Notes: generated from the letters alone by a model not told the origin. Shown: positions 1 through 6,972, numbered from the stretch's first letter. The stretch: DNA of 12,523 bases from Bog-756 sp035534835 (GCA_035534835.1 DATLRE010000101.1:1-12523), one strand, 5' to 3'. Program-made: numbers and translations.

Positions 1-17
1 GTGTTGCGTTCTCCCAT
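1..17 (-). CDS. possible start of an unidentified gene (partial, runs off the left edge)
   Basis: An ATG on the minus strand at 17 is preceded by a good Shine-Dalgarno (GGAAGG, plus-strand 24-29) with a 6-nt spacer. Only five codons (MGERN) lie in the window, so nothing can be said about function. The start lies 142 nt beyond the stop of the epimerase at 160 on the same strand. The gene could therefore be a later member of the same transcript or have its own promoter: a weak TATCCT box is present at 71-76. The call rests only on the start codon and ribosome-binding site. Confidence 0.35.
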
Positions 18-39
18 GTTGACCCTTCCGCCAGCTCGC

Positions 40-60
40 GACCCACGTTCGGCGTGGGTC
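40..60. promoter_or_regulatory. perfect 8-bp inverted repeat with 5-nt loop
   Basis: The half-sites GACCCACG (40-47) and CGTGGGTC (53-60) are perfect reverse complements around TTCGG. There is no T-run on either side. The dyad lies between the epimerase stop (160) and the putative minus-strand start at 17, just downstream of a weak TATCCT -10-like box (71-76, minus). It could be an operator or 5'-leader hairpin for the gene at the left edge, or a U-less terminator for the epimerase operon. The sequence does not decide between these. Confidence 0.45.
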
Positions 61-105
61 TGAGATCCCGAGGATAGTGGCAGTGGCCCCCCTCGACCCG
101 CATCC

Positions 106-140
106 GGGGCCCTCGTCGCGGCGTGCCGGGAGGGCGCCCC
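106..140 (-). terminator. weak stem-loop after the epimerase gene
   Basis: GGGGCCCTC (106-114) can pair with GAGGGCGCCCC (130-140) if one or two bases bulge. It lies about 20 nt past the epimerase stop. No U-tract follows on the minus strand. GC-rich hairpins of this kind do act as terminators in actinobacteria, but the bulge makes the call weak. Confidence 0.25.
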
Positions 141-159
141 CCGCTGCGCCTGCCCCGGA

Positions 160-1185
160 TCAGCCGACCGGGTCGAATCGCCCGCCGCGGGCGTCGGCGA
201 CCATCGACTCGAGCGAGGCCCGGAGTGCATCGATCGATGACCGTCGATTGCTCCAACCGAGGGCACGGATACGGCTGCTGTCCAGGCGGACGACGGGGAC
301 GTCCCCCTTCCAGCCGCGATCGCCTCCGGTGTACTCGAAGGTCGTCGCCCCTGGCGCGATTCCCACGACCTCGGTGGCGAGCGCCGCGATGTCCCGCACG
401 GTCGGGTAGTCGCCGGTGGCGACGTTGTAGACGGCGAAGGGCAGGGGAGCGTGGGTGGCGGCGAGCAGGACGGCGTCCATGATGTCCTCGACGTGCACGT
501 ACGACTTGCTCTGCATGCCGTCACCGAGGATGACCAGGTGGGAGGGGTCGTCGAGCAGGCGGCGGGTGAAGTCGAACCCGACCCCGTGGGTCTGGTGGGG
601 TCCGACCACGTTGCCGAACCGGAAGGCGCACCCGGTCAGGCCGAACATGAAGCAGTACGAGGCGATGAGCGCCTCGCCCGCCAGCTTCGAGGCGCCGTAG
701 GTCGAGACCGGAACGAGCGGGCCGTGGTCCTCGGGCGCTTCCAGGTCACCGACGTCGCCGTAGACACCGCTCCCCGATGCGTACAGGATCCGGCCCCCGC
801 CGGCGAGCCGGACGGCCTCCACCACATGGTGCGTCAAGCGCGTGCCCTGGTCGAAGTCGACGGCGGGTTCGGTGGCCGCACGGGCGATGTCCGGATTGGA
901 TGCCAGGTGGATCGTCGTATCCGCCCCCTCGACGGCGCGGGTCAGTGCGTCCAGGTCGGCCACGTCGGCTTCGATCACCCGGAGGCGGCGGTCGTCCCCG
1001 AACGGCTCGAGGTGCCAGCGCCGACCGGACGTGAAGTTGTCGTAGACGGTGACGGACTCGACGGCCGGGTCGCCCAGCAGCCGCTCGACGAAGTGGCTGC
1101 CGATGAACCCGGCGCCCCCGACGATGCAGACGTTGCGGATGACGTGGCCGTTTGCGGGGACTGCGGTCAACGGAGGGACTCCCAT
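160..1185 (-). CDS. NAD-dependent nucleotide-sugar epimerase/dehydratase (extended SDR)
   Basis: This 341-residue protein is an extended short-chain dehydrogenase of the GalE/RmlB type, acting on a nucleotide-activated sugar in the cytoplasm. The NAD-binding Rossmann motif GGAGFIG is at residues 23-29. An acidic residue follows strand 2 (VYDN, D49), as expected for NAD rather than NADP. The catalytic YxxxK is intact (Y163-GAS-K167), preceded by the S/T-containing strand ending YASGSGVYG (135-143). The C-terminal substrate part includes RFGNVVGP (189-196) and the SYVHVEDIMDA segment (228-238). The length is normal for the family. The ATG at 1185 overlaps the end of the SIS gene by 19 nt. A TTG at 1170 with GGGAG 8 nt upstream is an equally good start and would remove five residues. 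It is the last clear gene of a three-gene glycan operon. The exact sugar cannot be read from the sequence. Confidence 0.9.
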   Translation of the reverse strand: MGVPPLTAVPANGHVIRNVCIVGGAGFIGSHFVERLLGDPAVESVTVYDNFTSGRRWHLEPFGDDRRLRVIEADVADLDALTRAVEGADTTIHLASNPDIARAATEPAVDFDQGTRLTHHVVEAVRLAGGGRILYASGSGVYGDVGDLEAPEDHGPLVPVSTYGASKLAGEALIASYCFMFGLTGCAFRFGNVVGPHQTHGVGFDFTRRLLDDPSHLVILGDGMQSKSYVHVEDIMDAVLLAATHAPLPFAVYNVATGDYPTVRDIAALATEVVGIAPGATTFEYTGGDRGWKGDVPVVRLDSSRIRALGWSNRRSSIDALRASLESMVADARGGRFDPVG

Positions 1186-1763
1186 TTGGTGGATCGGGCG
1201 GCAAGGGCGGGGTGGGACACGAGCAGGTGCCAGACGACGGCGCACAGTCCTTCGGTATGGGGAGTGACCCGGTCGGGAAAGCTGTCCGGGATGACCACGC
1301 ACGCGTCCGCCACCTGGGCCGTGTACCCGCCCTTGCGACCCACGATCCCGAAGACGGCGGCACCTCGCTCGACGGCGAGCTCGAGTGCCCGTACGAGGTT
1401 GACCGAGACCTGGTTGTCGATGTCGCCTCCTCCCACCGAGAAGACGAGGAGCCCGTCGTCGGGGCCCAGGCGCGATACCTCCAGCCATGCGGCAAAGGCC
1501 GTGTCCCAGCCCTCGTCGTTCACCCGCGCCGTGAGCTCCGACACGTTGTCCGTCGGGGTGTAGGCCTCGATCCCGCAGAGCTTGCGGAAGTCGTTCACGG
1601 CATGGGAGGCATGGCCCGCCGAGCCGCCCACACCCAGGATGAAGAGCCGACCACCCCGCTCGCGGACCCGGGCGATGCCTGCGGCACAGGCCTCGACGTC
1701 GTCCTGTCGGAGCGCGGTCAGGAGCGCGATCGATTCGTCGATGAAGGTGGAGGTGAAGGTCAC
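1167..1763 (-). CDS. SIS-domain sugar-phosphate isomerase-like protein (GmhA-related, divergent)
   Basis: This 198-residue, single SIS-domain protein has the size of phosphoheptose isomerase GmhA, which converts sedoheptulose 7-phosphate to D-glycero-manno-heptose 7-phosphate. The phosphate-binding loop GVGGSAG is at residues 44-50 and the second SIS loop FSVGGGD at 108-114. By my unaided comparison with E. coli GmhA, the catalytic Glu65 position appears as Asp (D58) and the region of His180 (TEGLCAVVWHLL) has no clear His equivalent, so the heptose reaction is not assured. The GTG start at 1763 has a clean GAGGAG ribosome-binding site (1770-1775) with a 6-nt spacer. It starts 30 bp after the glycosyltransferase stop and overlaps the epimerase start, so it is in an operon. 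It may supply or remodel the sugar phosphate that the neighbouring epimerase and glycosyltransferase use (inference). Confidence 0.82.
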   Translation of the reverse strand: MTFTSTFIDESIALLTALRQDDVEACAAGIARVRERGGRLFILGVGGSAGHASHAVNDFRKLCGIEAYTPTDNVSELTARVNDEGWDTAFAAWLEVSRLGPDDGLLVFSVGGGDIDNQVSVNLVRALELAVERGAAVFGIVGRKGGYTAQVADACVVIPDSFPDRVTPHTEGLCAVVWHLLVSHPALAARSTKWESLR

Positions 1764-1769
1764 GGCAGG

Positions 1770-1775
1770 CTCCTC
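1770..1775 (-). promoter_or_regulatory. ribosome-binding site of the SIS gene
   Basis: GAGGAG on the minus strand lies 6 nt before the GTG at 1763. It fixes the start of the SIS gene, because the reading frame stays open much further upstream. Confidence 0.7.
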
Positions 1776-1792
1776 GTCGGGGTCGGGTCGGC

Positions 1793-3103
1793 TCACTCGG
1801 GCGGATGGTCGGCGTCCGCCGTGGCGACCGTTCGGAGTCCGTAGCGGACGCCGGTCGCGTGGAGAACAAGGGTGAAGCAGAAGAGGGAGAACCCCATGAT
1901 GAGGAAGAGGAGCCCGGTGACGGCGGCGTGGTCGATCCGGGACGTCGCCGGGGGCAGGTGTCCGCCGTGGTCCAGGTAGTTGGCGAGCAGGACGACCTCG
2001 AGCACGAATCCGGTCAGGGAGAGCGCCATGGCGACGAGGATCGAGCGGGTGTAGGAGAAGACCCGCATCCACCGGGTGCGGGCCGCGCCGCTGTAGTCGC
2101 ACAACACCTGGGCGAGACAGCCGAAGAAGAAGCTCTGCAGTCCGATGACGGCGAGCGCCACCCCGATGAGCATCCAGTAGAGGGCGAAGGTGACCGCTCC
2201 GATGCGGATGGAGCCGAAGCTCAGCGGCAGGCTGAGCACCAGACCGCAGACGAGCAGGACGATCCCCGGCTTGATCATGAAGAAGTCTGCGCCGTAGACG
2301 AACATCGCCCGGAGGTTGATCCATGCGGCACGGAAGGGCGACGACCATCCCGAGCGCTTGTGGTGGGACAGTCTCCCCTCCCGGTCCTTGTAGAAGGTCA
2401 CCGGCACCTCGGCGGTGCGGAGTCCCATGCGGACGGACTTGAGGACCATCTCCGAGGCGTACTCCCACGACTGGGAGTTCAGCCCCATCCGCTTCAGGGC
2501 GTCGAGCGTGATCCCCCGCATGCCGCAGTGGATGTCGGTGAACCGGCTGCCGTAGACGCGGTTGAGGATCCAGGTGGTGAAGGGTGTGCCGAAGTACCGG
2601 TGGAGGGCGGGCATCGACCCATCCTCGATCGAGCCCGCCCACCGCGAGCCCATCGCGAAGTCGTAGCCCTCGCGCAGCTTCTGTACGAACAGTCCGACCT
2701 GCCGGAAGTCGTAGGTCAGATCGGCATCTCCCATCACCACGTAGGTCCCCCGCACGTACGGGATGGCGTCGATGTAGGCGCGCCCGAGGCCCCGTTTCGG
2801 TGTCTTCAGCACCCGGGCCCCGGCGGCCAGGGCGAGCTCGGGGGTCCGGTCGGTGGAGCTGTCGACGATGAGGACCTCGCCACGCAGACCCGACGCCGCG
2901 AGACCCTCGTGGCACCATCCGACGAACTCGGTGATGGTCAGCTGCTCGTTGACCGCGGGCACGAGGATCGTCACTTCGGGGTCGACGGCGTCGTCCACGG
3001 GGACCAGGAGCTCGCAATCGTCGCCGACACCGATCGGCCGGTCGGCCGGCATCGTGGACAGTTTCGCTGGACTGCTCCGGGGGGCGCTCGACGGCATGGT
3101 CAT
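1793..3103 (-). CDS. GT2 family glycosyltransferase with C-terminal membrane anchor (Dpm1/polyprenyl-phosphate type)
   Basis: This 436-residue protein has a GT-A fold glycosyltransferase domain at about residues 43-260 and four hydrophobic segments at about 277-296, 303-325, 354-376 and 394-416. Sequence marks are VTILVPAVNE (44-53), the IVDSSTDRT strand (79-87), KRGLGRA (103-109), the metal-binding DAD in MGDADLTYDF (D126-A-D128) and DIHCGMRG (190-197). Such enzymes usually move a sugar from a nucleotide donor to a polyprenyl phosphate on the inner face of the membrane. The first gene of the operon, it is followed 29 bp later by the SIS gene. I chose the ATG at 3103 (MTM...). An AAGGA lies 13 nt upstream, which is rather far. 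ATG codons at 3097 and 3052 are alternatives, and residues 1-40 look unstructured. Substrate is unknown; an isoprenoid-linked sugar for envelope glycan is likely. Confidence 0.88.
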   Translation of the reverse strand: MTMPSSAPRSSPAKLSTMPADRPIGVGDDCELLVPVDDAVDPEVTILVPAVNEQLTITEFVGWCHEGLAASGLRGEVLIVDSSTDRTPELALAAGARVLKTPKRGLGRAYIDAIPYVRGTYVVMGDADLTYDFRQVGLFVQKLREGYDFAMGSRWAGSIEDGSMPALHRYFGTPFTTWILNRVYGSRFTDIHCGMRGITLDALKRMGLNSQSWEYASEMVLKSVRMGLRTAEVPVTFYKDREGRLSHHKRSGWSSPFRAAWINLRAMFVYGADFFMIKPGIVLLVCGLVLSLPLSFGSIRIGAVTFALYWMLIGVALAVIGLQSFFFGCLAQVLCDYSGAARTRWMRVFSYTRSILVAMALSLTGFVLEVVLLANYLDHGGHLPPATSRIDHAAVTGLLFLIMGFSLFCFTLVLHATGVRYGLRTVATADADHPPE

Positions 3104-3326
3104 CGTGGGATTCGGGTCCTTGCTTGTCGGTGGATGCCTTCGTGGCCGAGGGAACGGACGCCGGACACCTCGAATCGCGCCGCCACGCCGTGCCGCCCGC
3201 AGCGGGCCCACCCGGGACGTGCGGCAGCACAATGGTAGCAACTCCCGGAAGCGGATCCCGTGGTGCGGTCGGTCGCCAACCAGGGGGGCGCACCGGCGGC
3301 ATCCTCCCCCGGGGCACAATGGGTCC
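3104..3326. other. divergent intergenic region between the glycosyltransferase operon and the HAD gene
   Basis: These 223 bp should carry promoters for both directions. On the plus strand a CACAAT box (3315-3320) lies 6 nt before the HAD GTG. On the minus strand a TACCAT (3232-3237) is a possible but unsupported -10 for the glycosyltransferase operon. I found no recognisable -35 for either. A short imperfect dyad, TGCCGC (3191-3196) with GCGGCA (3221-3226), lies in the middle. No convincing ORF or RNA is visible. Confidence 0.5.
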
Positions 3327-3983
3327 GTGACACCGCTGGCACTGTTCGACCTGGACAACACCCTGGTCGACCGCCAGAACGCATTCGAACGCTGGGCCCG
3401 GGGATTCGTGGCGGACCACAGCCTCCCGGCTGAGGCGTTCCCGTGCCTGCTGGACCTCGACGACGACGGGTTCGCGTCGCGCCAGACGGTGTTCGACGGC
3501 GTCCGGGAGCGCTTCGGCCTCACCGGGACGACCGATTCGCTCATCGTCGACTACCGGAGCGAGTACCCGGCCTACTTCGTCCCGGACCCCCGGGTCCGGT
3601 CCGCACTCACCCGGCTGCGGGAGCACGGTTGGCGGACGGGGGTGGTGACCAACGGCCCGCCGTCCCAGCGGGACAAGCTCGAGCGGGCCGGACTCGTCGA
3701 CCTGCTGGACGGCTGGTGCATCTCGGACGAGGTGGGCGTGGCCAAGCCCGACCGCCGGATCTTCGACGAGGCCCGGCGCCGGTGCGCGCACCCGGACGGC
3801 AAGGCGGGCACGGTGTGGATGATCGGGGACACCGCCGTGCCGGACATCGCGGGCGGCCGCGGCGCGGGGCTGCGGACGATCTGGATGCACCGGGGGCGCA
3901 CCTGGGATGGGGACGCCTACCGTCCCGACGCCCAGGCCGGGACCATCGCCGAGGCGGTGGAGATCCTGCTCGGCAACGGATGA
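3327..3983 (+). CDS. HAD-superfamily hydrolase (phosphatase-like)
   Basis: This 218-residue cytoplasmic hydrolase probably removes phosphate from a small metabolite. All four HAD motifs are present: motif I DLDNT (D8, nucleophile; D10, acid/base), motif II VVTNG (T108), motif III Lys in VAKPD (K140) and motif IV GDTAVPD (D168, D173). A helical cap sits between motifs I and II (about residues 15-95), as in subclass I phosphoglycolate or sugar phosphatases. The GTG start places motif I at residue 8, as is usual. No Shine-Dalgarno is visible; a CACAAT box 6 nt upstream fits a leaderless transcript. A stem-loop follows the stop directly. Divergence from the SIS/epimerase operon makes a role on a sugar phosphate attractive, but that is only a guess. 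Confidence 0.88.
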   Translation: MTPLALFDLDNTLVDRQNAFERWARGFVADHSLPAEAFPCLLDLDDDGFASRQTVFDGVRERFGLTGTTDSLIVDYRSEYPAYFVPDPRVRSALTRLREHGWRTGVVTNGPPSQRDKLERAGLVDLLDGWCISDEVGVAKPDRRIFDEARRRCAHPDGKAGTVWMIGDTAVPDIAGGRGAGLRTIWMHRGRTWDGDAYRPDAQAGTIAEAVEILLGNG

Positions 3984-4012
3984 CGCCCGCCGGGACCGGA
4001 TCCCGTCGGGCG
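3984..4012 (+). terminator. stem-loop terminator after the HAD gene
   Basis: Starting at the base after the HAD stop codon, 3984-3995 pairs with 4001-4012 over 12 positions with a single mismatch (C3990/T4006) around a CCGGA loop. No U-tract follows. Strong GC stems without U-runs placed right after stops are common terminators in actinobacteria. Confidence 0.65.
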
Positions 4013-4045
4013 ACCGGGAGAACTGCCGACGGAGGCGTCGTGGCC

Positions 4046-4051
4046 TACGAT
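4046..4051 (+). promoter_or_regulatory. -10 box (TACGAT) for the leader ORF / GNAT unit
   Basis: TACGAT fits the actinobacterial TAnnnT consensus and lies 6 nt before a GTG at 4058, so transcription would begin at or very near that codon. The -35 position (4023-4028, CTGCCG) matches TTGACA at only three of six positions. It sits just after the terminator of the previous gene, where a promoter is expected. Confidence 0.4.
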
Positions 4052-4057
4052 GCGTCC

Positions 4058-4159
4058 GTGACCGTTGACGTCGGGAGCCGGCCCCTGCGGGTCGACGGAG
4101 CAGCGTGGAGCCGGGCCGGTGCGCACGGCGTCGCGTGCCCGCGCCGGAGCCCGGCGTGA
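4058..4159 (+). CDS. possible 33-residue leaderless leader peptide
   Basis: A GTG at 4058, 6 nt after a TACGAT box, opens a 33-codon frame. Its TGA (4157-4159) overlaps the GTG start of the acetyltransferase (4156-4158) in a GTGA arrangement, the classic sign of translational coupling. The peptide (VTVDVGSRPLR..., ending PRRSPA) has no recognisable domain, membrane segment or run of regulatory codons. It may be a short leader whose translation delivers ribosomes to the acetyltransferase start. Alternatively it is simply the 5' leader of that gene, with the overlap due to chance in GC-rich sequence. Confidence 0.3.
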   Translation: MTVDVGSRPLRVDGAAWSRAGAHGVACPRRSPA

Positions 4160-4776
4160 GCGCCCTGCTTCGCAGCCCCGCCGTACGTTCGCTCGAGCTC
4201 GCCGGTCGCCGGGTGCGCCTGGCCACGCTCGTCGAGTCCGACTATCCGGCCTGGCTCGAGGTCCGGAAGCGTTGCCGCGACTGGTTGGTGCCGTGGGAGC
4301 CCCGGTCCAAAGGTGCGCCGCTGCCGGCCGAGGACCAGGCCAGCTTTGCCGCCCGGTGCGCCATGCGCGAGCGCGAGCGTCAGCTCGGGTCGGGGTTCGG
4401 CTTCGGCATCTTCCACGACGGCCGGTTCTCGGGCGAGGTCACGCTGTCGTCCATCCAGCGCGGGCCCTTCCAGAACGGGGCGATCGGGTACTGGATCGAC
4501 CGGGACGTCGCCGGGAAGGGACTGACCCCGGAATCGGTCGTGGTCGTGCTCCGGTTCGCGTTCGAGACGCTGCGCCTCCACCGCATCGAGGTCGCCATCA
4601 TCCCCCGCAACGTCGCCAGCCGGCGGGTGGCGGACAAGCTCCGGCTGCGCGACGAGGGCACCGCGCTCGGCTTCCTGGAGATCGACGGCGCGTGGGAGGA
4701 CCATGTGCGCTACGCCATGACGTCCGAGGAGTGGACCGCCCGCGCCGCCGAGCTCCGGCGCGACTGGTTGGACTGA
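4156..4776 (+). CDS. GNAT acetyltransferase, RimJ/RimL type
   Basis: This 206-residue protein belongs to the GCN5-related N-acetyltransferases that resemble RimJ, which acetylates the N-terminal Ala of ribosomal protein S5. In the sequence, the N-terminal strand is LAGRRVRLATL (15-25). Further along come IGYWIDRDVAGKGLTPES (110-127), whose GKG turn is the acetyl-CoA pyrophosphate loop, and RIEVAIIPRNVASRRVADKL (143-162) with the family's conserved Asn (N152) and Ser (S155). The ending EDHVRYAMTSEEW is also typical. I chose the GTG at 4156 because GGAG lies 6 nt before it and the family fold begins soon after. A GTG at 4105 would add 17 residues of unstructured sequence. It ends at a bidirectional terminator shared with the opposing SDR gene. 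The true substrate may be another protein or an amino-glycoside-like molecule. Confidence 0.85.
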   Translation: MSALLRSPAVRSLELAGRRVRLATLVESDYPAWLEVRKRCRDWLVPWEPRSKGAPLPAEDQASFAARCAMRERERQLGSGFGFGIFHDGRFSGEVTLSSIQRGPFQNGAIGYWIDRDVAGKGLTPESVVVVLRFAFETLRLHRIEVAIIPRNVASRRVADKLRLRDEGTALGFLEIDGAWEDHVRYAMTSEEWTARAAELRRDWLD

Positions 4777-4816
4777 CCGGACCGACCGGACCGGACCGAC
4801 GTCCCGGGCCGGTCAG
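4773..4816. terminator. bidirectional terminator between convergent genes
   Basis: CTGACCGG (4773-4780) pairs perfectly with CCGGTCAG (4809-4816). The plus-strand TGA of the acetyltransferase (4774-4776) and the minus-strand TGA of the SDR gene (4813-4815) both lie in the stem. The interior is built from ACCGG/ACCG repeats and can form its own GGAC/GTCC hairpin. Only 36 bp separate the two stops, so a shared hairpin serving both directions is the natural reading. Confidence 0.6.
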
Positions 4817-5859
4817 GTGTCCAGGCCGCGGACCACGGCGGGGGAGTGGCGGAAGAACTGCTCCACGTCCTGCTCGTAGCGGTACTCGGGAGCCGCGGAT
4901 CCGGTGGCCCGCCGCAGGTTGTTGGCCCGGGCGAAGCTGTGCACGGTGCCCGCACTCGTGTAGCGGTACTCGAATCCGGCCTCGCGCAGGCGCGACGTGT
5001 CCACGCCGCGCCCGAACCGCGCCAGACCCTCCAACTCGGGTGGGAACCGGATCCCACCGAGCCGCTCGAGGGGGGCGGCGAACAACCGGGGGCGGACCGG
5101 GGGCAGGGGCAGCAGGTGGGCGCCGCCGATCGAGGCGACCTCGCTCCACGGGAGCTTGCCCGCTCCCGCGACGTTGTACACCCCGGGCACCCGGTGGGCG
5201 GCGACGAATTCGAGGGCCCGGACCACGTCGTCCTCCTCGACGAACTGGACCAGGGGGTCGAAGCCGGCGATGCAGGGCAGGATCCGCCGGCGCAGGTTGT
5301 GGCTGATCGGCGTGACGATGTCGGTGCCCAGGACGTTGGCGAAGCGGAGCACCGTCACGTCGAGGTGGGGGTTGTCGTCGGTGAAGTCCCGCACGAGGGA
5401 CTCGACCTCGAGGAGCGACCGTTCGAGCCGGGTGCGCACCGGTCCGGTGCGGGTGTCCTCCTCGCGGAACCACGCCGGGTCCCGTTCGGCGGCGCCGTAG
5501 ACGTGGGTGGAGGACTTCACGATCACCTTGCGCACCGAGGTGCCGCTGGCCCCCGCCGCCGCCAGCAGGTTCAGGGTGCCGATCACGTTGATCTCGTGGA
5601 GCACCCGGCCCGGAACCGCCACCGAGTTGGTCTCGAGGAACGTGTGCACGATGGTGTCGACCTGGGTGGCCCGCACGATGCGGCTGAGGATGGAGTACTT
5701 CTGGTCGGAGCGGACGAACTCGGTGCGTTCGAGGGGCACCCTCGGGTCCTTGGTGCCGAGCCCCAGGATCATCTCGACGTCGGCCTTGGCCTCGAGGGCC
5801 TGGGCCGTGCGGCCGCCCCAGAAGGTGTCGAGCCCGGTGATGAGGACGCGCCGTCCCAC
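4813..5859 (-). CDS. atypical extended SDR / NAD-dependent epimerase-like protein lacking YxxxK
   Basis: This 348-residue protein has an extended-SDR (epimerase) fold. RVLITGLDTFWGG (4-16) stands where TGxxGxxG is expected, with the middle glycine replaced. KSSTHVYGA (115-123), VLRFANVLGTD (170-180) and VQFVEEDDVVRAL (204-216) are typical epimerase landmarks. The catalytic YxxxK is missing: the equivalent helix reads RTRLERSLLEVESL (142-155). It may bind a nucleotide or sugar without standard catalysis, or use other residues. The GTG start lies 4 nt after the acyltransferase stop, so the two genes are translationally linked. I recall a similar pair in Mycobacterium tuberculosis (Rv0501, annotated galE2, and Rv0502), with the order reversed. 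The link suggests a role in membrane lipid or lipid-linked sugar metabolism. Confidence 0.85.
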   Translation of the reverse strand: MGRRVLITGLDTFWGGRTAQALEAKADVEMILGLGTKDPRVPLERTEFVRSDQKYSILSRIVRATQVDTIVHTFLETNSVAVPGRVLHEINVIGTLNLLAAAGASGTSVRKVIVKSSTHVYGAAERDPAWFREEDTRTGPVRTRLERSLLEVESLVRDFTDDNPHLDVTVLRFANVLGTDIVTPISHNLRRRILPCIAGFDPLVQFVEEDDVVRALEFVAAHRVPGVYNVAGAGKLPWSEVASIGGAHLLPLPPVRPRLFAAPLERLGGIRFPPELEGLARFGRGVDTSRLREAGFEYRYTSAGTVHSFARANNLRRATGSAAPEYRYEQDVEQFFRHSPAVVRGLDT

Positions 5860-5863
5860 GGGG

Positions 5864-6883
5864 TCAGCCGAACCAGACGCTGCGGCGCTCGCGCAGCATG
5901 TCGTGGAGGGTGTCCTGCATCGTGGACCGGATGCGCTCGGCCTCCTCCATGACCCGGCTCCGCGAGTAGCGCTCGAGGCCCGGCTCGACGTCGAAGGTGA
6001 CCGGGTCGAGGACCCGCAGCTTGAACTTGGCCGGGAAGTAGGTGACGTAGCCGAGGGGCCCGAGCAGGAGCGAGTTGGCCGTGATCGGGAAGTACGGCAG
6101 CTTCAGCGCCTTGGCCACGCCGTTCATGCGGAAGAGGATCGGCATCGACTCCTCGGCGCCCACGACGGCGATGGGGACGATGGGGACGCCGGCCCGCATG
6201 GCGATCTCCACGAACCCGCCCCGACCGAACCGCCGCAGCCGGTACCGATCCGAGTACGTCTTGGACGTCGCCTTCGTGCCTTCGGGGAACACCAGGGCCA
6301 GCTGCTGCTGGTCGTGCAGGAGGCGGTAGGCGTTGTCCGGGTGGGCGGGGACGCCACCCGACCGGGACCACATCGTGCCGACCGCCGGGAGGGTGCGGAA
6401 GAAGTGGTCGGCGAGCCCGTAGACGGGCCGGCCGAGCTCGGTTTCGATGCCGTGCATGATCACCGGGGCGTCGGCCGGGATCGCACCGGCGTGGTTGGCG
6501 ACGAGGAGCGCACCGCCCTCGGTCGGGATCTTCTCGAGGCCCTCCCACCCGACCCGGAACCAGTAGCGGTACACCGGGTCGTAGATCCGGCGCACGATCG
6601 AGCGCATGTGCTCGCTGCGCCCCCACTCGTCCACGTCGGAGCGACGGGCCTCGTCGACCGGTGGCGCGACGGCCCGGTTCCCCCGGGTGGAGACGGGCAG
6701 GTAGGACACGGAGGCACCGATCGGCACGGGCGGCTCGACCGGGTCGGGCGGGTCGGGCGGGGCCGACTCGCCGGCGGCGGGTCCGGGGCCGGTGTGCTCG
6801 ACGATCGCCTCGATGATGTCGCGGTCGTCCGGGTGCCGGGTCGACCCGGCGGAGCCCGTGGTCTCCACGGCGTCGTCGCTCAC
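5864..6883 (-). CDS. PlsC-like lysophospholipid/glycerolipid acyltransferase
   Basis: This 339-residue protein is of the 1-acyl-glycerol-3-phosphate acyltransferase superfamily and probably transfers an acyl chain to a glycerolipid or glycolipid at the membrane. The first motif is VANHAGAIPADAP (128-140), the NHxGxxPxD form with His131 as catalytic base. Motif III is FPEGTK (199-204) and motif IV is AGVPIVPIAVVGAEE (231-245). A hydrophobic stretch follows at about 267-284. Residues 1-90 are acidic, Pro-rich and look disordered, an extension ahead of the catalytic domain. The GTG start at 6883 is set by a TACGAT box 7 nt upstream, with no Shine-Dalgarno, consistent with a leaderless mRNA. The SDR gene follows after 4 nt. 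The acyl acceptor is not predictable from the sequence. Confidence 0.88.
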   Translation of the reverse strand: MSDDAVETTGSAGSTRHPDDRDIIEAIVEHTGPGPAAGESAPPDPPDPVEPPVPIGASVSYLPVSTRGNRAVAPPVDEARRSDVDEWGRSEHMRSIVRRIYDPVYRYWFRVGWEGLEKIPTEGGALLVANHAGAIPADAPVIMHGIETELGRPVYGLADHFFRTLPAVGTMWSRSGGVPAHPDNAYRLLHDQQQLALVFPEGTKATSKTYSDRYRLRRFGRGGFVEIAMRAGVPIVPIAVVGAEESMPILFRMNGVAKALKLPYFPITANSLLLGPLGYVTYFPAKFKLRVLDPVTFDVEPGLERYSRSRVMEEAERIRSTMQDTLHDMLRERRSVWFG

Positions 6884-6890
6884 CTGGACG

Positions 6891-6896
6891 ATCGTA
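6891..6896 (-). promoter_or_regulatory. -10 box (TACGAT) for the acyltransferase-SDR pair
   Basis: TACGAT on the minus strand, 7 nt upstream of the GTG at 6883, would start transcription at the start codon. The -35 region is not recognisable. It lies in the 89-bp gap after the glycosyltransferase stop, giving the acyltransferase and SDR genes their own transcript. Confidence 0.45.
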
Positions 6897-6972
6897 CCCC
6901 GGTGGTGCCGGACGTGGACCGGCCCCGGCCCACCGCTCGCGTACCCACCGGAGGTCGAGCTGCGCCTCGGGA

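Noticed and set aside
1167..4226. Minus-strand open frame of 1019 codons
   Set aside because: Only its last 198 codons (the SIS protein) make sense. The rest is out of frame with the glycosyltransferase and antisense to the HAD gene.
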